Positions 51,687 to 60,476 of a DNA stretch of 60,923 nucleotides are shown here, one piece after another. The notes under the pieces were generated by a model, which had not been told where the DNA came from, did not search any database, and saw only the letters and a program-made list of their open reading frames with translations. Within the stretch, counting starts at the first letter, position 1. Each line of letters opens with the position of its first letter. The translations under genes were made by a program, and so were the position numbers. The DNA comes from JBCDLI01 sp038745535 (GTDB lineage Bacteria; Pseudomonadota; Alphaproteobacteria; Rhizobiales; Rhizobiaceae), in the NCBI GenBank assembly GCA_038745535.1, contig JBCDLI010000011.1:1-60923 (forward strand), in the 5' to 3' direction.

Positions 51687-53327
51687 TCACATTTCTGCAC
51701 GTTCGCTGACGAGACCGCGCCAGATGCACCAGCACATCAGTAACAGCACCACGGTGAAGAGCAGACCGGTGGATATCACCATCGACTGAAGGGCCGCGAG
51801 GCCTCCGCCAACGAGCAGCGCGATTGCGACAGCACCTTCAAAGATGCACCAGAAGACGCGTTGTGGGACCGGAGCGTCGATCTTGCCACCGGCCGTGATG
51901 GTGTCTATCACGAGCGACCCGGAGTCCGATGACGTCACGAAGAACACGATCACCAGAACGATGCCGATAAATGAGGTGATTGAAGCCAGAGGAAGCGGCT
52001 CAAGCATGCGGAACAGCTGTAGCTCCAATGGTGCTTGCCGCGCAGCGGTGTATCCGTCTGCCAGGACTTGGTTGATCGCCGTGCCGCCGAAAATTGCCAT
52101 CCATGCAACGCAGCCAAACGATGGAATGATGAGAACACAGGTCACGAATTCCCGCACGGTGCGACCACGGCTTACGCGGGCGATGAACATGCCGACAAAA
52201 GGCGACCAGCTGATCCACCACGCCCAGTAAAACGCCGTCCAGCCTTGGCTGTAGTTCACATCAGCGCGTCCAAAGGGATTGGACAGAGCGGGAAGAAAGG
52301 TGAAATAGGCGACGAGGCTGTCCCAGAAGAATGTGAGAAGAAACAGTGTTGGGCCGGCAATGAGCACGAAGGCAGCGAGCGCAGCGGCGAGGCCCATATT
52401 GATCTGCGACAGAACCTTCACACCGCCGTCCAAACCCCGGATGACAGACACGAGCGCGACTGCGGTAATTGCAGAAATGAGGATGATCTCTGAAGTGGTA
52501 CCGGTTGGCAGGCCGAAGAGTGCGTTTAGGCCAGCTGTCGCTTGGGTCGCGCCGAACCCCAAGGATGTTGCCAAGCCAAACAAGGTTGCGAAGACGGCAA
52601 TCACATCAATAATGTGACCCGGCCAGCCCCAGATGCGTTCTCCAAGAATTGGATAGAATGCCGAGCGGATCGTGAGTGGTAATCCCTTGTTGTAGGTAAA
52701 TAGCGCCAAAGCGAGAGCTACGATTGCGTATATCGCCCACGGGTGGAGCCCCCAATGAAAAATCGTTGCCGCCATGCCGAGACGGACCGATCCCGGCTCA
52801 TCGCCAGTGGCGGCACCCAGAGGCGCCCAGTCGGTGCGCAGTTCGTCCTCGACGCTGGTTGCTCCAAACGCTGTGGAGAAGTGCGTTAGAGGCTCCGATA
52901 CGCCGTAGAACATCAGCCCAATCCCCATGCCGGCTGCAAAAAGCATCGCGAACCACGAGGGGTAGCCGTAATCGGGTACAGCGTCCGAACCGCCAAGGCG
53001 CACCGAGCCGTAGGGCGTGAAAATCAAGATGAGGGCGAAGAGAACAGCTAAATTGGCCGAACCGAGCACGAACCAATCAAAGTTCTGCGTGGTAAACGCG
53101 AACATCGCTGAGAAGACTTGCTCGGCTTGCTGCGGAAGCGCTAGAGTAAAAAAGACGAACGCGACCACCGACAAACCTGAAATGAAAAAGACCGGATTGT
53201 GAACGTCGAGCCCGAAAGGTCCAAGGCTGCGTTGAATATTATCCTGCCCGATTTCGTAATCTGTTTCGATGACTTCGCTAACGCCATCGGGCACTGGGAT
53301 GCCGGTGTCGGCTGTGTAATCGGACAT
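51687..53327 (-). CDS. BCCT family transporter (betaine/choline/carnitine or DMSP type)
   Basis: A 546-residue secondary transporter of twelve helices. The family signature is clear: GMGIGLMFYGVSEPL, then GWTAFYWAWWISWSPFVGMFIARVS (shown in part as WAWWISWSPFVGMF), with the aromatic substrate box. It imports quaternary ammonium compounds or dimethylsulfoniopropionate with Na+ or H+, for osmoprotection or catabolism. No long C-terminal osmosensor tail is present. Substrate cannot be fixed from sequence. Confidence 0.92.
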   Translation of the reverse strand: MSDYTADTGIPVPDGVSEVIETDYEIGQDNIQRSLGPFGLDVHNPVFFISGLSVVAFVFFTLALPQQAEQVFSAMFAFTTQNFDWFVLGSANLAVLFALILIFTPYGSVRLGGSDAVPDYGYPSWFAMLFAAGMGIGLMFYGVSEPLTHFSTAFGATSVEDELRTDWAPLGAATGDEPGSVRLGMAATIFHWGLHPWAIYAIVALALALFTYNKGLPLTIRSAFYPILGERIWGWPGHIIDVIAVFATLFGLATSLGFGATQATAGLNALFGLPTGTTSEIILISAITAVALVSVIRGLDGGVKVLSQINMGLAAALAAFVLIAGPTLFLLTFFWDSLVAYFTFLPALSNPFGRADVNYSQGWTAFYWAWWISWSPFVGMFIARVSRGRTVREFVTCVLIIPSFGCVAWMAIFGGTAINQVLADGYTAARQAPLELQLFRMLEPLPLASITSFIGIVLVIVFFVTSSDSGSLVIDTITAGGKIDAPVPQRVFWCIFEGAVAIALLVGGGLAALQSMVISTGLLFTVVLLLMCWCIWRGLVSERAEM

Positions 53328-53999
53328 TAGATGATCCTCTCTCGCACGGTGGGATGAAGAGTTCTCCCGTGCAGTTTTTTGATGTCTGTAATGCTGAGAT
53401 GCGGTGCTCGATGAACCACAGTTTTCGCATCACCCTGGTTGACCAGCGACGGTATGGGGCAGCGGTAATGCCGAGCGTGTTGCGCTTTCAGTCCCGATCT
53501 TGAGCGATCCGGTACACGTCCACATTCTCTGCAGTTTACGAAGCACTGCTTCGTTACTGCGGCGACACCCTCCTGTCGCGGTCAATACGAGTAATAAGAG
53601 CCCACACGCGCTTTGGTTCCAACCTTTCTAGAAAAGCCACCATATCTGCACGCGCCATGAAGTGCGTGAAGTGCGTTTAGCTGCTTTGGAGAGCTCAGTT
53701 TTCCTAGTGGTTTAATGTACCATTGGGACAAGGATGGGCTGCCGGGGTCTGCCCGTGCCTTGCAGGATAAGATTTGAGATCGCGACGTGACTGATACGAA
53801 ATTGGGCAGCTAGTTTTGATACCGCTTGCTTGAAAGTCGTTATGCGGTTGATGAGGTGAAGGCTCACCACCTCATCATTTTGAAAAAGCTGCTGGGTTTA
53901 CAGGCACCAAACCAACCAAAGCTGTCTGCTAACTAAGATGAGACGGGACCATTTTCGGACACGCCGGTGCGCGGCGTGCCCAGAATTTCGCGCCTGTTA
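53328..53999. other. Intergenic region with few signals
   Basis: About 670 bp lie between the BCCT and binding-protein genes. It contains a tandem TGAAGTGCG duplication (53658-53675), a hairpin GATGAGGT/ACCTCATC (53850-53876), and one short HTH-like frame described separately. No other coding signal is seen. Confidence 0.5.
53712..53867 (-). pseudogene. Possible HTH protein fragment
   Basis: A 51-codon frame from GTG 53867 reads FKQAVSKLAAQFRISHVAIS and then TGRPRQP. The middle looks like a helix-turn-helix (KLAAQFxISHVAIS) seen in proteins with a LAxxFGVSxVALAK-type motif. It lacks flanking domains and a convincing ribosome site, so it is probably a remnant. Confidence 0.3.
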
Positions 54000-55223
54000 T
54001 TACTCAATCAGCCCTGAAATTTCTTCGACCAAACGGTCCGCGGCTTCATCGCTGGAAAGGCGATCATTGGCAACCGCTTGCAGCGTATCAAGAACCTCCT
54101 GGCTGATCCGAATACCGTTTTCACCGGGCCACGCAAACCATGGAAGCGAACGCGACATCTGGGTTGCAGATGTCTCCCATGCGGGGTTTTCTTCATAGAA
54201 GTCAGCGAGAATTGCTTCGGCACCGCTGTTTACGGGCATGTAGCCGGTATTCTTCACAATCGTCGCCTGACCTTCCGCGCCCGTCCCGTAGAGAATGTAT
54301 TCAAAGGCTGCGGCGCGCTTTTCGGGGTCATCGGTCAAGATGACTGCAGCCATTCCGCCTGATGCTACCCCACCATCATCGGTGAGTTTCGGCATGGGCG
54401 CTGTTCCCCACTCGAAGCGGTCGCCGATCTCACGGGTAAACGAGCGCACAGCAGCTGTTGAGTTGAAATACAGGCCGAGCTTGGCCGCATACATTATCTG
54501 ACGCGCGGCAGAGTTAGGGATTGGCTCCTGACCTGCTTCATCGTGAAAACGTTCCCAAAGGCTGAATGCTTTGCGGCCTTCCTCAGTCGCAAACGCTATT
54601 TCGCAGTCTGCGTATGGAGCAAGGCCCGCGGTCGCGAGCAAGTTTTGAACCAGCCAGTCATCGTCGCTCGGCGGGTAATAGAAACCCTCAATATCGTCGC
54701 CGAGTGCTTCGATGCTTTGGGCAAGTTCAATGGTTTCGTCCCACGTCGTCGGCATATTTTCCGGGTCGCCACCGGCTTCGCGCACCAATTCAGCATTGTA
54801 GAACATGACGGGCGTGGAAGACGACCAAGGCAAACCGATCTGCACGCCGTCGATCTGCGTGAGTGCCAGCGCTTCGTCGGAATAGCCCAACTCTGCCATG
54901 TCAACGCTTTCGAGCAGGTCATCCATCGGCGGGGCCAAGTCTCTTACCGCGAGTTCGCCCAGCAGATGGCTGCCTACCAGAAAAACATCTGGTGGGGTTC
55001 CGGCTAGCGACTGGCGGATGACGCTCACAAATCCCTCATCATAGTCCGTTGACGGTGCCTGAATATCAATCGTGATGTCCGGGTTCTTCTCCATGAAATC
55101 GGATGCGACCTGAGACTGCCAAGCAGCGTGGTGCGGCCAAGCATGTGACAGCGTGATTGTGGTGTCCGCCGAGGCAACGGTGGCCGCGAGAGACGCTGAA
55201 ATTGCAAAAAGTAAAGATCGCAT
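54000..55223 (-). CDS. ABC transporter sugar/glycerol-3-phosphate-type binding protein
   Basis: A 407-residue family 1 solute-binding protein. Signal peptide MRSLLFAISASLAATVASA; the mature start TTITLSHAWPHHAAWQSQVA and PPDVFLVGSHLLGELA, GLPWSSSTPVMFYN, GGMAAVIL and NTGYMPVN are typical of UgpB/MalE relatives. It captures the ligand in the periplasm for the two permeases upstream. The ATG at 55223 fits the signal peptide; an upstream extension to 55532 is spurious. Ligand not known; a sugar, polyol or phosphodiester is likely. Confidence 0.88.
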   Translation of the reverse strand: MRSLLFAISASLAATVASADTTITLSHAWPHHAAWQSQVASDFMEKNPDITIDIQAPSTDYDEGFVSVIRQSLAGTPPDVFLVGSHLLGELAVRDLAPPMDDLLESVDMAELGYSDEALALTQIDGVQIGLPWSSSTPVMFYNAELVREAGGDPENMPTTWDETIELAQSIEALGDDIEGFYYPPSDDDWLVQNLLATAGLAPYADCEIAFATEEGRKAFSLWERFHDEAGQEPIPNSAARQIMYAAKLGLYFNSTAAVRSFTREIGDRFEWGTAPMPKLTDDGGVASGGMAAVILTDDPEKRAAAFEYILYGTGAEGQATIVKNTGYMPVNSGAEAILADFYEENPAWETSATQMSRSLPWFAWPGENGIRISQEVLDTLQAVANDRLSSDEAADRLVEEISGLIE

Positions 55224-55237
55224 GGTGTGGTCCTGTT

Positions 55238-56062
55238 CTAGCGTGGTGAATCCTGGGTCGAAACGGAGATGCCTTGCATGAGGCTTCGTTGGAGAAAGAG
55301 GAAAGCGAGGACCAAGGGAGCGGTGACGAGGACGCCCCCGGCCATCAACGCGCCAACATTGCCGGAGCTTTCTGAGGTGGAACGGAACGTTGTAATTCCC
55401 ACGGGCGGTGTCATCATTTCGGTTTCGGTGATGACAACGAGCGGCCAGTAAAGATCGTTCCAGTGATTGATGACCGATATCGTCGAAAAAGCTGCAACTG
55501 CGGGCCAAGCGGCTGGAATAAGCAGACGCCACACGATCGCGAGTTCTGAAAAGCCATCCAATCGCGCCGCTTCAAGTACGGCTTGCGGATAATTCAGGAA
55601 AAACTGCCTGAACAAGAAGAGTGCAATGGCCGAGATCACGAACGGCGTCACGAGCGCTGTATATGTATTGAGCAGGCCCAAATTCGCCGCTGCCAAAAAC
55701 AACGGGATCGCAGGAAGTTGCATCGGTATCATCAGGGCCAGCACAACCGCGATTAGCATCAAGGACCGACCGCGAAAGGGCAGTTTGGCAAGCGCATATC
55801 CAGCCGGAGCAGCGATTGTAATTTGCAGCACCAAAATCGCCGCGCATACGACCACACCGTTGAACATGAAACGCATCAGAGGGGCTTCAGTGACCGCCGT
55901 GCGATAATTTTCAAATGCAGCCTCAAAGGTCGGGCGCGGTAGCATGGCGCCAGCGTAAATTTCTGCTGTCCCAGCCATGGAAAAGGTGATCATCACCGCG
56001 AAGGGTGCCAGCGTGAAGACGCTGACGATCAGCAGGATAAAGACTGAGGCCGCGCGCATCAT
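55238..56062 (-). CDS. ABC transporter permease (UgpE/MalG-like)
   Basis: A 274-residue permease of six helices. The cytoplasmic EAA loop reads EAARLDGFSELAIVWRLLIP, which contacts the ATPase. The N-terminus (VFILLIVSVFTLAPFAVMI) and TAVTEAPLMRFMFNGV are as in carbohydrate uptake type 1 permeases. It overlaps the other permease gene by 4 nt. Confidence 0.9.
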   Translation of the reverse strand: MMRAASVFILLIVSVFTLAPFAVMITFSMAGTAEIYAGAMLPRPTFEAAFENYRTAVTEAPLMRFMFNGVVVCAAILVLQITIAAPAGYALAKLPFRGRSLMLIAVVLALMIPMQLPAIPLFLAAANLGLLNTYTALVTPFVISAIALFLFRQFFLNYPQAVLEAARLDGFSELAIVWRLLIPAAWPAVAAFSTISVINHWNDLYWPLVVITETEMMTPPVGITTFRSTSESSGNVGALMAGGVLVTAPLVLAFLFLQRSLMQGISVSTQDSPR

Positions 56063-56943
56063 GCTCTTTTGTCCGCCAGCTTTATCTGCAGAACAGAAAT
56101 AGTCATCACGACGGCAAGGAAGAAGACGGCCAACGCTGCAGCCTTGCCGATATCGAAGAAGCGAAACGCTTCCTGATAGAGCGTGAAGAGGACCATTTCG
56201 GTTGCACCGTCCGGCCCGCCATTGGTCAAAACGGCGACAAGCTCGAATTCGGAAAAAGCGCGAATGAGGGTGATGACCGTGACGAAGAGCATGACTGGTG
56301 CAAGCATGGGACGTGTCACGAGCACGAAGCGCTTCCAGCCGCTTGCCGCGCCATCGAGTGTGGCTGCTTCATAGAGCCGAGGATCAATGGTGGAGAGCCC
56401 TGCGAGGAACAGCAGCACGTTGTAACCGAGCATTTTCCAGATCGCGATCAGCGCCAACGTCCACAGCGCCAGATCTGGGTCTGAAAGAAATCGCTGAGGC
56501 TCAAACCCGAGCGCGGTCAGCAGCGAATTGGCAATGCCAAAGGTAGGGTGCAGGAGCACCTCCCACGCTGTCGCCATCGCCACGAGGGTTGCCGTGACGG
56601 GGAGAAAGAAAGTTGTCTGAAAGAACGCTCCAAGACGGCCCAATCCGGCGATGAGAATGGCGACCCATAGCGCTCCAAAAATGGAGATCGGAGCGACAAC
56701 GGCAACGAAGATGATCGTGTTTAGGATGCTTTGTCGGAGACCAGCCTCGCTGGCGAGGCCTCTATAGTTCTCGATCCCAACCCAGCGGAAATCTTGAATT
56801 CCGAGACGGAAATCGGTGAACGACAATGCAAGCGCCAGAAGAGACGGACCCAATATCAACACCAAAAGCGTGAGTGCTGCGGGCGTTGCAAGCAGCCAGC
56901 CGAGACGTGCTTCTGTTGCTGAATTTGGACGGAAACCATCTAT
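56059..56943 (-). CDS. ABC transporter permease (UgpA/MalF-like) with probable lost start codon
   Basis: A permease of about 294 residues. The EAA motif reads EAATLDGAASGWKRFVLVTR; helices and RAFSEFELVAVLTNGGP are typical. The first helix (RLGWLLATPAALTLLVLILG) lies upstream of every ATG, GTG or TTG in frame; the first is TTG 56865, which would cut the helix. At 56943-56941 stands ATA, overlapping the ATPase stop as TAATA, exactly where a TAATG stop-start overlap would be expected, with AAGG 7 nt before it. ATG-to-ATA mutation is likely. Confidence 0.7.
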   Translation of the reverse strand: MDGFRPNSATEARLGWLLATPAALTLLVLILGPSLLALALSFTDFRLGIQDFRWVGIENYRGLASEAGLRQSILNTIIFVAVVAPISIFGALWVAILIAGLGRLGAFFQTTFFLPVTATLVAMATAWEVLLHPTFGIANSLLTALGFEPQRFLSDPDLALWTLALIAIWKMLGYNVLLFLAGLSTIDPRLYEAATLDGAASGWKRFVLVTRPMLAPVMLFVTVITLIRAFSEFELVAVLTNGGPDGATEMVLFTLYQEAFRFFDIGKAAALAVFFLAVVMTISVLQIKLADKRA

Positions 56944-58145
56944 TACGCGGCCTTGACGTCTTTGATTGGTGACGCGCCCGCTTCCGCTTGGGGAAAGAGG
57001 AGGGCTTCTTCCAATAGGAAGCCGAACGAGGCATCATCGTCGACGTTCCAGCTCTTGAGCTCGTGTGATGGTAAGCGCACTACTAATGGGTGACCGTCTG
57101 GACTTTCAACGAAAACGTGTCCGTCGCTTCCGCCGTGCTCAACGGCTGTGACCTTTACCGCGACGCCGGGCAATCCGGGCTTGTTCGATCTGCGCAAAGT
57201 GGCATGGTCCGGGCGAATGGCAACCACGCCACGCACCTTGGTGAGCGGCTTTCCAGCGATGAGAATTTCTTTCTCTGCGGTTCGCGTACCAATTGCACCT
57301 TGAAGGGTCTGCGCGTCGATTTCGTTGAGGAAGGGCTGAGCCAGAAATCTCGCAACCTGCAGCGACGATGGTTTTCGATAAAGCTCATCGGGCGTCGCTA
57401 CCTGAGCTATCTTGCCGTCGAACATGACCACGACCTTGTCTGAAATCGCCAACGCTTCTGACTGATCGTGGGTTACAAACAGCGTCGTGATCCCGAGTTT
57501 TCTTTGAAGTGACTTCAGCTCTGTTCTCATGGTTTGTCGAAGTCCGGCATCCAAGTTCGCCAATGGCTCATCGAGAAGGAATAGGCTCGGTTCTCGGATG
57601 AGCGCGCGACCCACGGCCACCCGCTGTTGCTGACCGCCTGAAATTTGCGACGGCAGTCGGTCGAGCAATTCAGTAATCTGGAGAAGATCGGCGATCTGCC
57701 TGACGCGCTGATCAATGCTGTCGCGTACTTGTCTTGCACGTCGATCCAGACGCCAAAGGACTGGTAGCCGTCCGATAGTGCTAAGCTCTGTCATCCAAAG
57801 CGGGGCGGCGATGTTTTAGTAGACATTCAAATGCGGATAGAGGGCGTAGGTTTGGAAAACAAAAGCGACACCGCGTTTTGCTGGAGCCGTGCGGGTGATG
57901 TCCTCGGCACCAATACTGATCTGACCATCAGCAATGGCTGTTAAGCCTGCAATCGATCGCAGCAGTGTAGACTTCCCGCACCCGGACGGGCCAAGAATTG
58001 AAATGATGGCTCCGGGCTCGGTGTGAAACGAAAGAGCATCCAGGGCAGTCTTATCACCATAGCGGACCGTCAAGCTTTCGACGTTGAGGTTGCTTTGCAC
58101 TTCATCTGTACTTTGCGGTGTGCGTCGCATTTCGGTCTCGGCCAT
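56943..58145 (-). pseudogene. ABC transporter ATPase (UgpC/MalK-like) interrupted by in-frame TAA
   Basis: The frame runs from about ATG 58145 through Walker A ILGPSGCGKSTLL and the Q-loop FVFQTYALYPHLNVY, then meets TAA at 57818-57816. In the same frame it continues NIAAPLWMTELS to the signature ISGGQQQRV, Walker B LFLLDEPLANLD, the H-loop VTHDQSEAL and a TOBE-like C-terminal domain ending at 56943. Without the one stop it would be an intact ATPase of about 400 residues; family members have an acidic residue there. A downstream restart at 57794 would lack Walker A. Either nonsense mutation, readthrough or sequencing error. Confidence 0.85.
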
Positions 58146-58400
58146 AGCCAGATACCTAGAACTCTCATTTCTAACGTCCAATGATGGGTGAAAGGTACCG
58201 GTGTGTTAAAAAATTGACCAGGCGTAGAGAAATGGGTGCAGCCGCTAAAAAGCAAGTGGATGCCAAGTCTAGTTATTACATGGAGATTATCGAATGGTCT
58301 TTGCTTGAAAAGCTCCAGGTATGGTCTTGGTCTTCAAATCCAGGTGGACGCGGTCATTTGGTGCTATCGGTGCAGAAGACTCCACCACTAGGCATCATCA

Positions 58401-59408
58401 TCACGCGATAGAAAACTGGCCAACTATGAGTTCATGATCTGACAATGGGACTGTTTCGGCATCGAGCGCCTCGATGATGTGGGCTCCCCGTACTTCACAA
58501 TCGCGGTGTGCAAACCAGTCCAGCCTCGCCTTGGGGTAAGATGAAATGCGGCTGGTTCTCGTGGTCAGACCGTCTGCGTTGTTCGAGCACGAGTATCCCC
58601 GTCGCTCGGCTGCGGCGAAAAGCGTTTCATCACGCCAATCGCCGCCGGGAATATTGTTGCCGGTATTGAGGTCGCCGCCGACGATCACCGGCATGTCCGG
58701 TGCAAATGCGTCAATGGCCGACATCAAGCGTTCCATCTGCGCTAGCCGCCACCACGCGATACCTGTGCTTTCCAGATGCGTGGACACAAAACAAATTGGA
58801 CCCGCAGAGCTCTCAACGACTGCCGCGACCGCCATGCGTCCGCCAATGCGCGGTTGATCAGCATGTGCACCGTCCAAACCGCAAAACCATTGGCCATGAT
58901 CATCCAGGCGGATCATACACACGCGGTCCAGTGACACCGACGAGAGTACCGCGTTGCCGTCGAAACCAGATCTGTTGAAATCATAGGTCGCAAACTTCTG
59001 TTCAATCGGCGAGCCGAGACCAAGTTCGAAAAACTCCACGCCGTAGGCAAATTCCATGTCTAGAAGCGCTGCCACGTCGCTCGTTGTATGGCGTTGGCCC
59101 GTTCGCGCCATGCCGCTATCCATTTCGGACAGCAAGACGATATCGGGCTTTTGCGCCAACAGAAGCGCGGCGCTGCCCTCGGGATCGAGACAACGCTCCA
59201 AGTTCCATGCTGCAACGGTGAACTCGTTTCTTAGCTTCGTTGAACTGCCCGTGCCACGATGTTCGACCACGTGCATGGCGGCCGTGTCCCGCAAGAGTTC
59301 GCGATGCGCATCTGCGGTTTTAGGTGAGCCTTCTATCCGTCTCTTGAGCGCCTCCGGAACTGTCGGGATGACGTCACAAGTTTCGGTGATGAGCAACGCA
59401 TTACTCAC
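58401..59408 (-). CDS. Endonuclease/exonuclease/phosphatase family protein
   Basis: A 335-residue protein with a roughly 65-residue leader and an EEP domain: VAAWNLERC, LLSEMDSGMARTGQRH (metal-binding Glu), FVSTHLES, VIVGGDLNTGNN and the terminal LSDHELIVGQF. These are the DNase I/sphingomyelinase-fold catalytic blocks. Lying between two ugp-like transporters, it probably hydrolyses an imported phosphodiester such as a glycerophosphodiester, though nucleic acid is possible. Its ATG overlaps the ugpC stop. Confidence 0.85.
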   Translation of the reverse strand: MSNALLITETCDVIPTVPEALKRRIEGSPKTADAHRELLRDTAAMHVVEHRGTGSSTKLRNEFTVAAWNLERCLDPEGSAALLLAQKPDIVLLSEMDSGMARTGQRHTTSDVAALLDMEFAYGVEFFELGLGSPIEQKFATYDFNRSGFDGNAVLSSVSLDRVCMIRLDDHGQWFCGLDGAHADQPRIGGRMAVAAVVESSAGPICFVSTHLESTGIAWWRLAQMERLMSAIDAFAPDMPVIVGGDLNTGNNIPGGDWRDETLFAAAERRGYSCSNNADGLTTRTSRISSYPKARLDWFAHRDCEVRGAHIIEALDAETVPLSDHELIVGQFSIA

Positions 59409-60466
59409 TGTACTCTCCGGCCGGTCTGCTGCTCAAAAACATGCAGACTGGTGGGCGCGATCGCCGCATGCATTTCGTCAGCTGGCAGCGCGGTACCGTG
59501 CGGCACGTTCACAATGAGCGGGAAACGCCCAATGCGACCGTGTACGATCCGCCGTGCTCCCAGTTCTTCAATGTAGTCGACTTGGAAAGGCTGGGTTATT
59601 CCGTTGGTCGTTGGCGTCAATTTTATTTCTTCAGGGCGAATGCCAAGGGTCACAGGGCTGCCCTTCGCCATTTGAATTTGCGTTCTGAGCTTTCCTAAAC
59701 CTTCAACGCTGACAACACCGCCATCGGCTGTACCCGCAAGCATGTTCATTGGCGGCGCGCCCATGAAACTTGCGACAAAAACCGACTGCGGGCTGTGATA
59801 AATCTCGGCAGGTGTGCCGATCTGCTCAATCCTTCCGCCGTTCATAACAACGATGCGGTCGGCCATGGTCATCGCTTCAACCTGGTCATGGGTCACGTAG
59901 AGCGACGTTGTGCCGAGGGACTTTTGCAATTTGCGGATTTCAATCCGCATCTGGTTACGCAGTTTCGCGTCTAGGTTCGATAATGGTTCGTCAAACAGGA
60001 ACAGCGCCGGATCGCGCACGATTGCCCGACCCATCGCAACGCGCTGACGTTGGCCACCGGACAGCTGGCTTGGCCTGCGATCCAAGTACTCTGCCAGGTT
60101 AAGTGTCACCGCCGCATCGCGAACGGCACGGTCGATTTTTTATTTCGAGACCCCGCGATTGCGAAGCCCGTAGGCCATGTTGTCGTAGACGTTCATATGC
60201 GGGTAAAGCGCGTAGTTTTGGAAGACCATCGCAATGTCACGGTCTGCCGGATCGAAATCGTTGACCACGCGATCGCCAATCCTCAGCGTTCCGTCTGTGA
60301 TGTCTTCCAGCCCCGCTACCATCCGCAGGATCGTAGACTTGCCGCATCCCGATGGTCCTACGAGCACGACAAACTCACCGTCGGCGATGGCCAGCGATGC
60401 GCCATGAACAGCCGTGGTGCCGTTTGGATATGTTTTCTTTAGGTTGACGAGACTGACAGTTGCCAT
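59405..60466 (-). pseudogene. ugpC: UgpC-type ABC ATPase interrupted by in-frame TAA
   Basis: From ATG 60466 the frame gives Walker A LVGPSGCGKSTIL, Q-loop MVFQNYALYPHMNVYDN and AYGLRNRGVSK, then TAA (60142-60140). The same frame resumes KIDRAVRDAAVTLNLAEYLD, signature LSGGQRQRV, Walker B LFLFDEPLSNLDAK, H-loop VTHDQVEAMT and a TOBE domain, ending at 59405. Total length 353 codons plus stop equals normal UgpC. Homologues usually have KxEID or similar at the stop, so one substitution explains it. This is the second such ATPase in the window. Confidence 0.88.
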
Positions 60467-60476
60467 CCCAGAACTC

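Noticed and set aside
51398..51700. A 100-codon minus-strand frame over the tRNA-Cys region
   Set aside because: It runs antisense through the tRNA-Cys gene and has no protein-like features.
53850..53881. Hairpin GATGAGGT/ACCTCATC followed by ATTTT as a terminator
   Set aside because: No plus-strand gene ends before it and the T tract is weak; it may simply belong to the HTH-like relic.
58181..58411. A 76-codon plus-strand frame between the EEP gene and the ABC ATPase
   Set aside because: No ribosome site or recognisable domain; the 220-bp stretch more likely carries the promoter of the leftward ABC operon.
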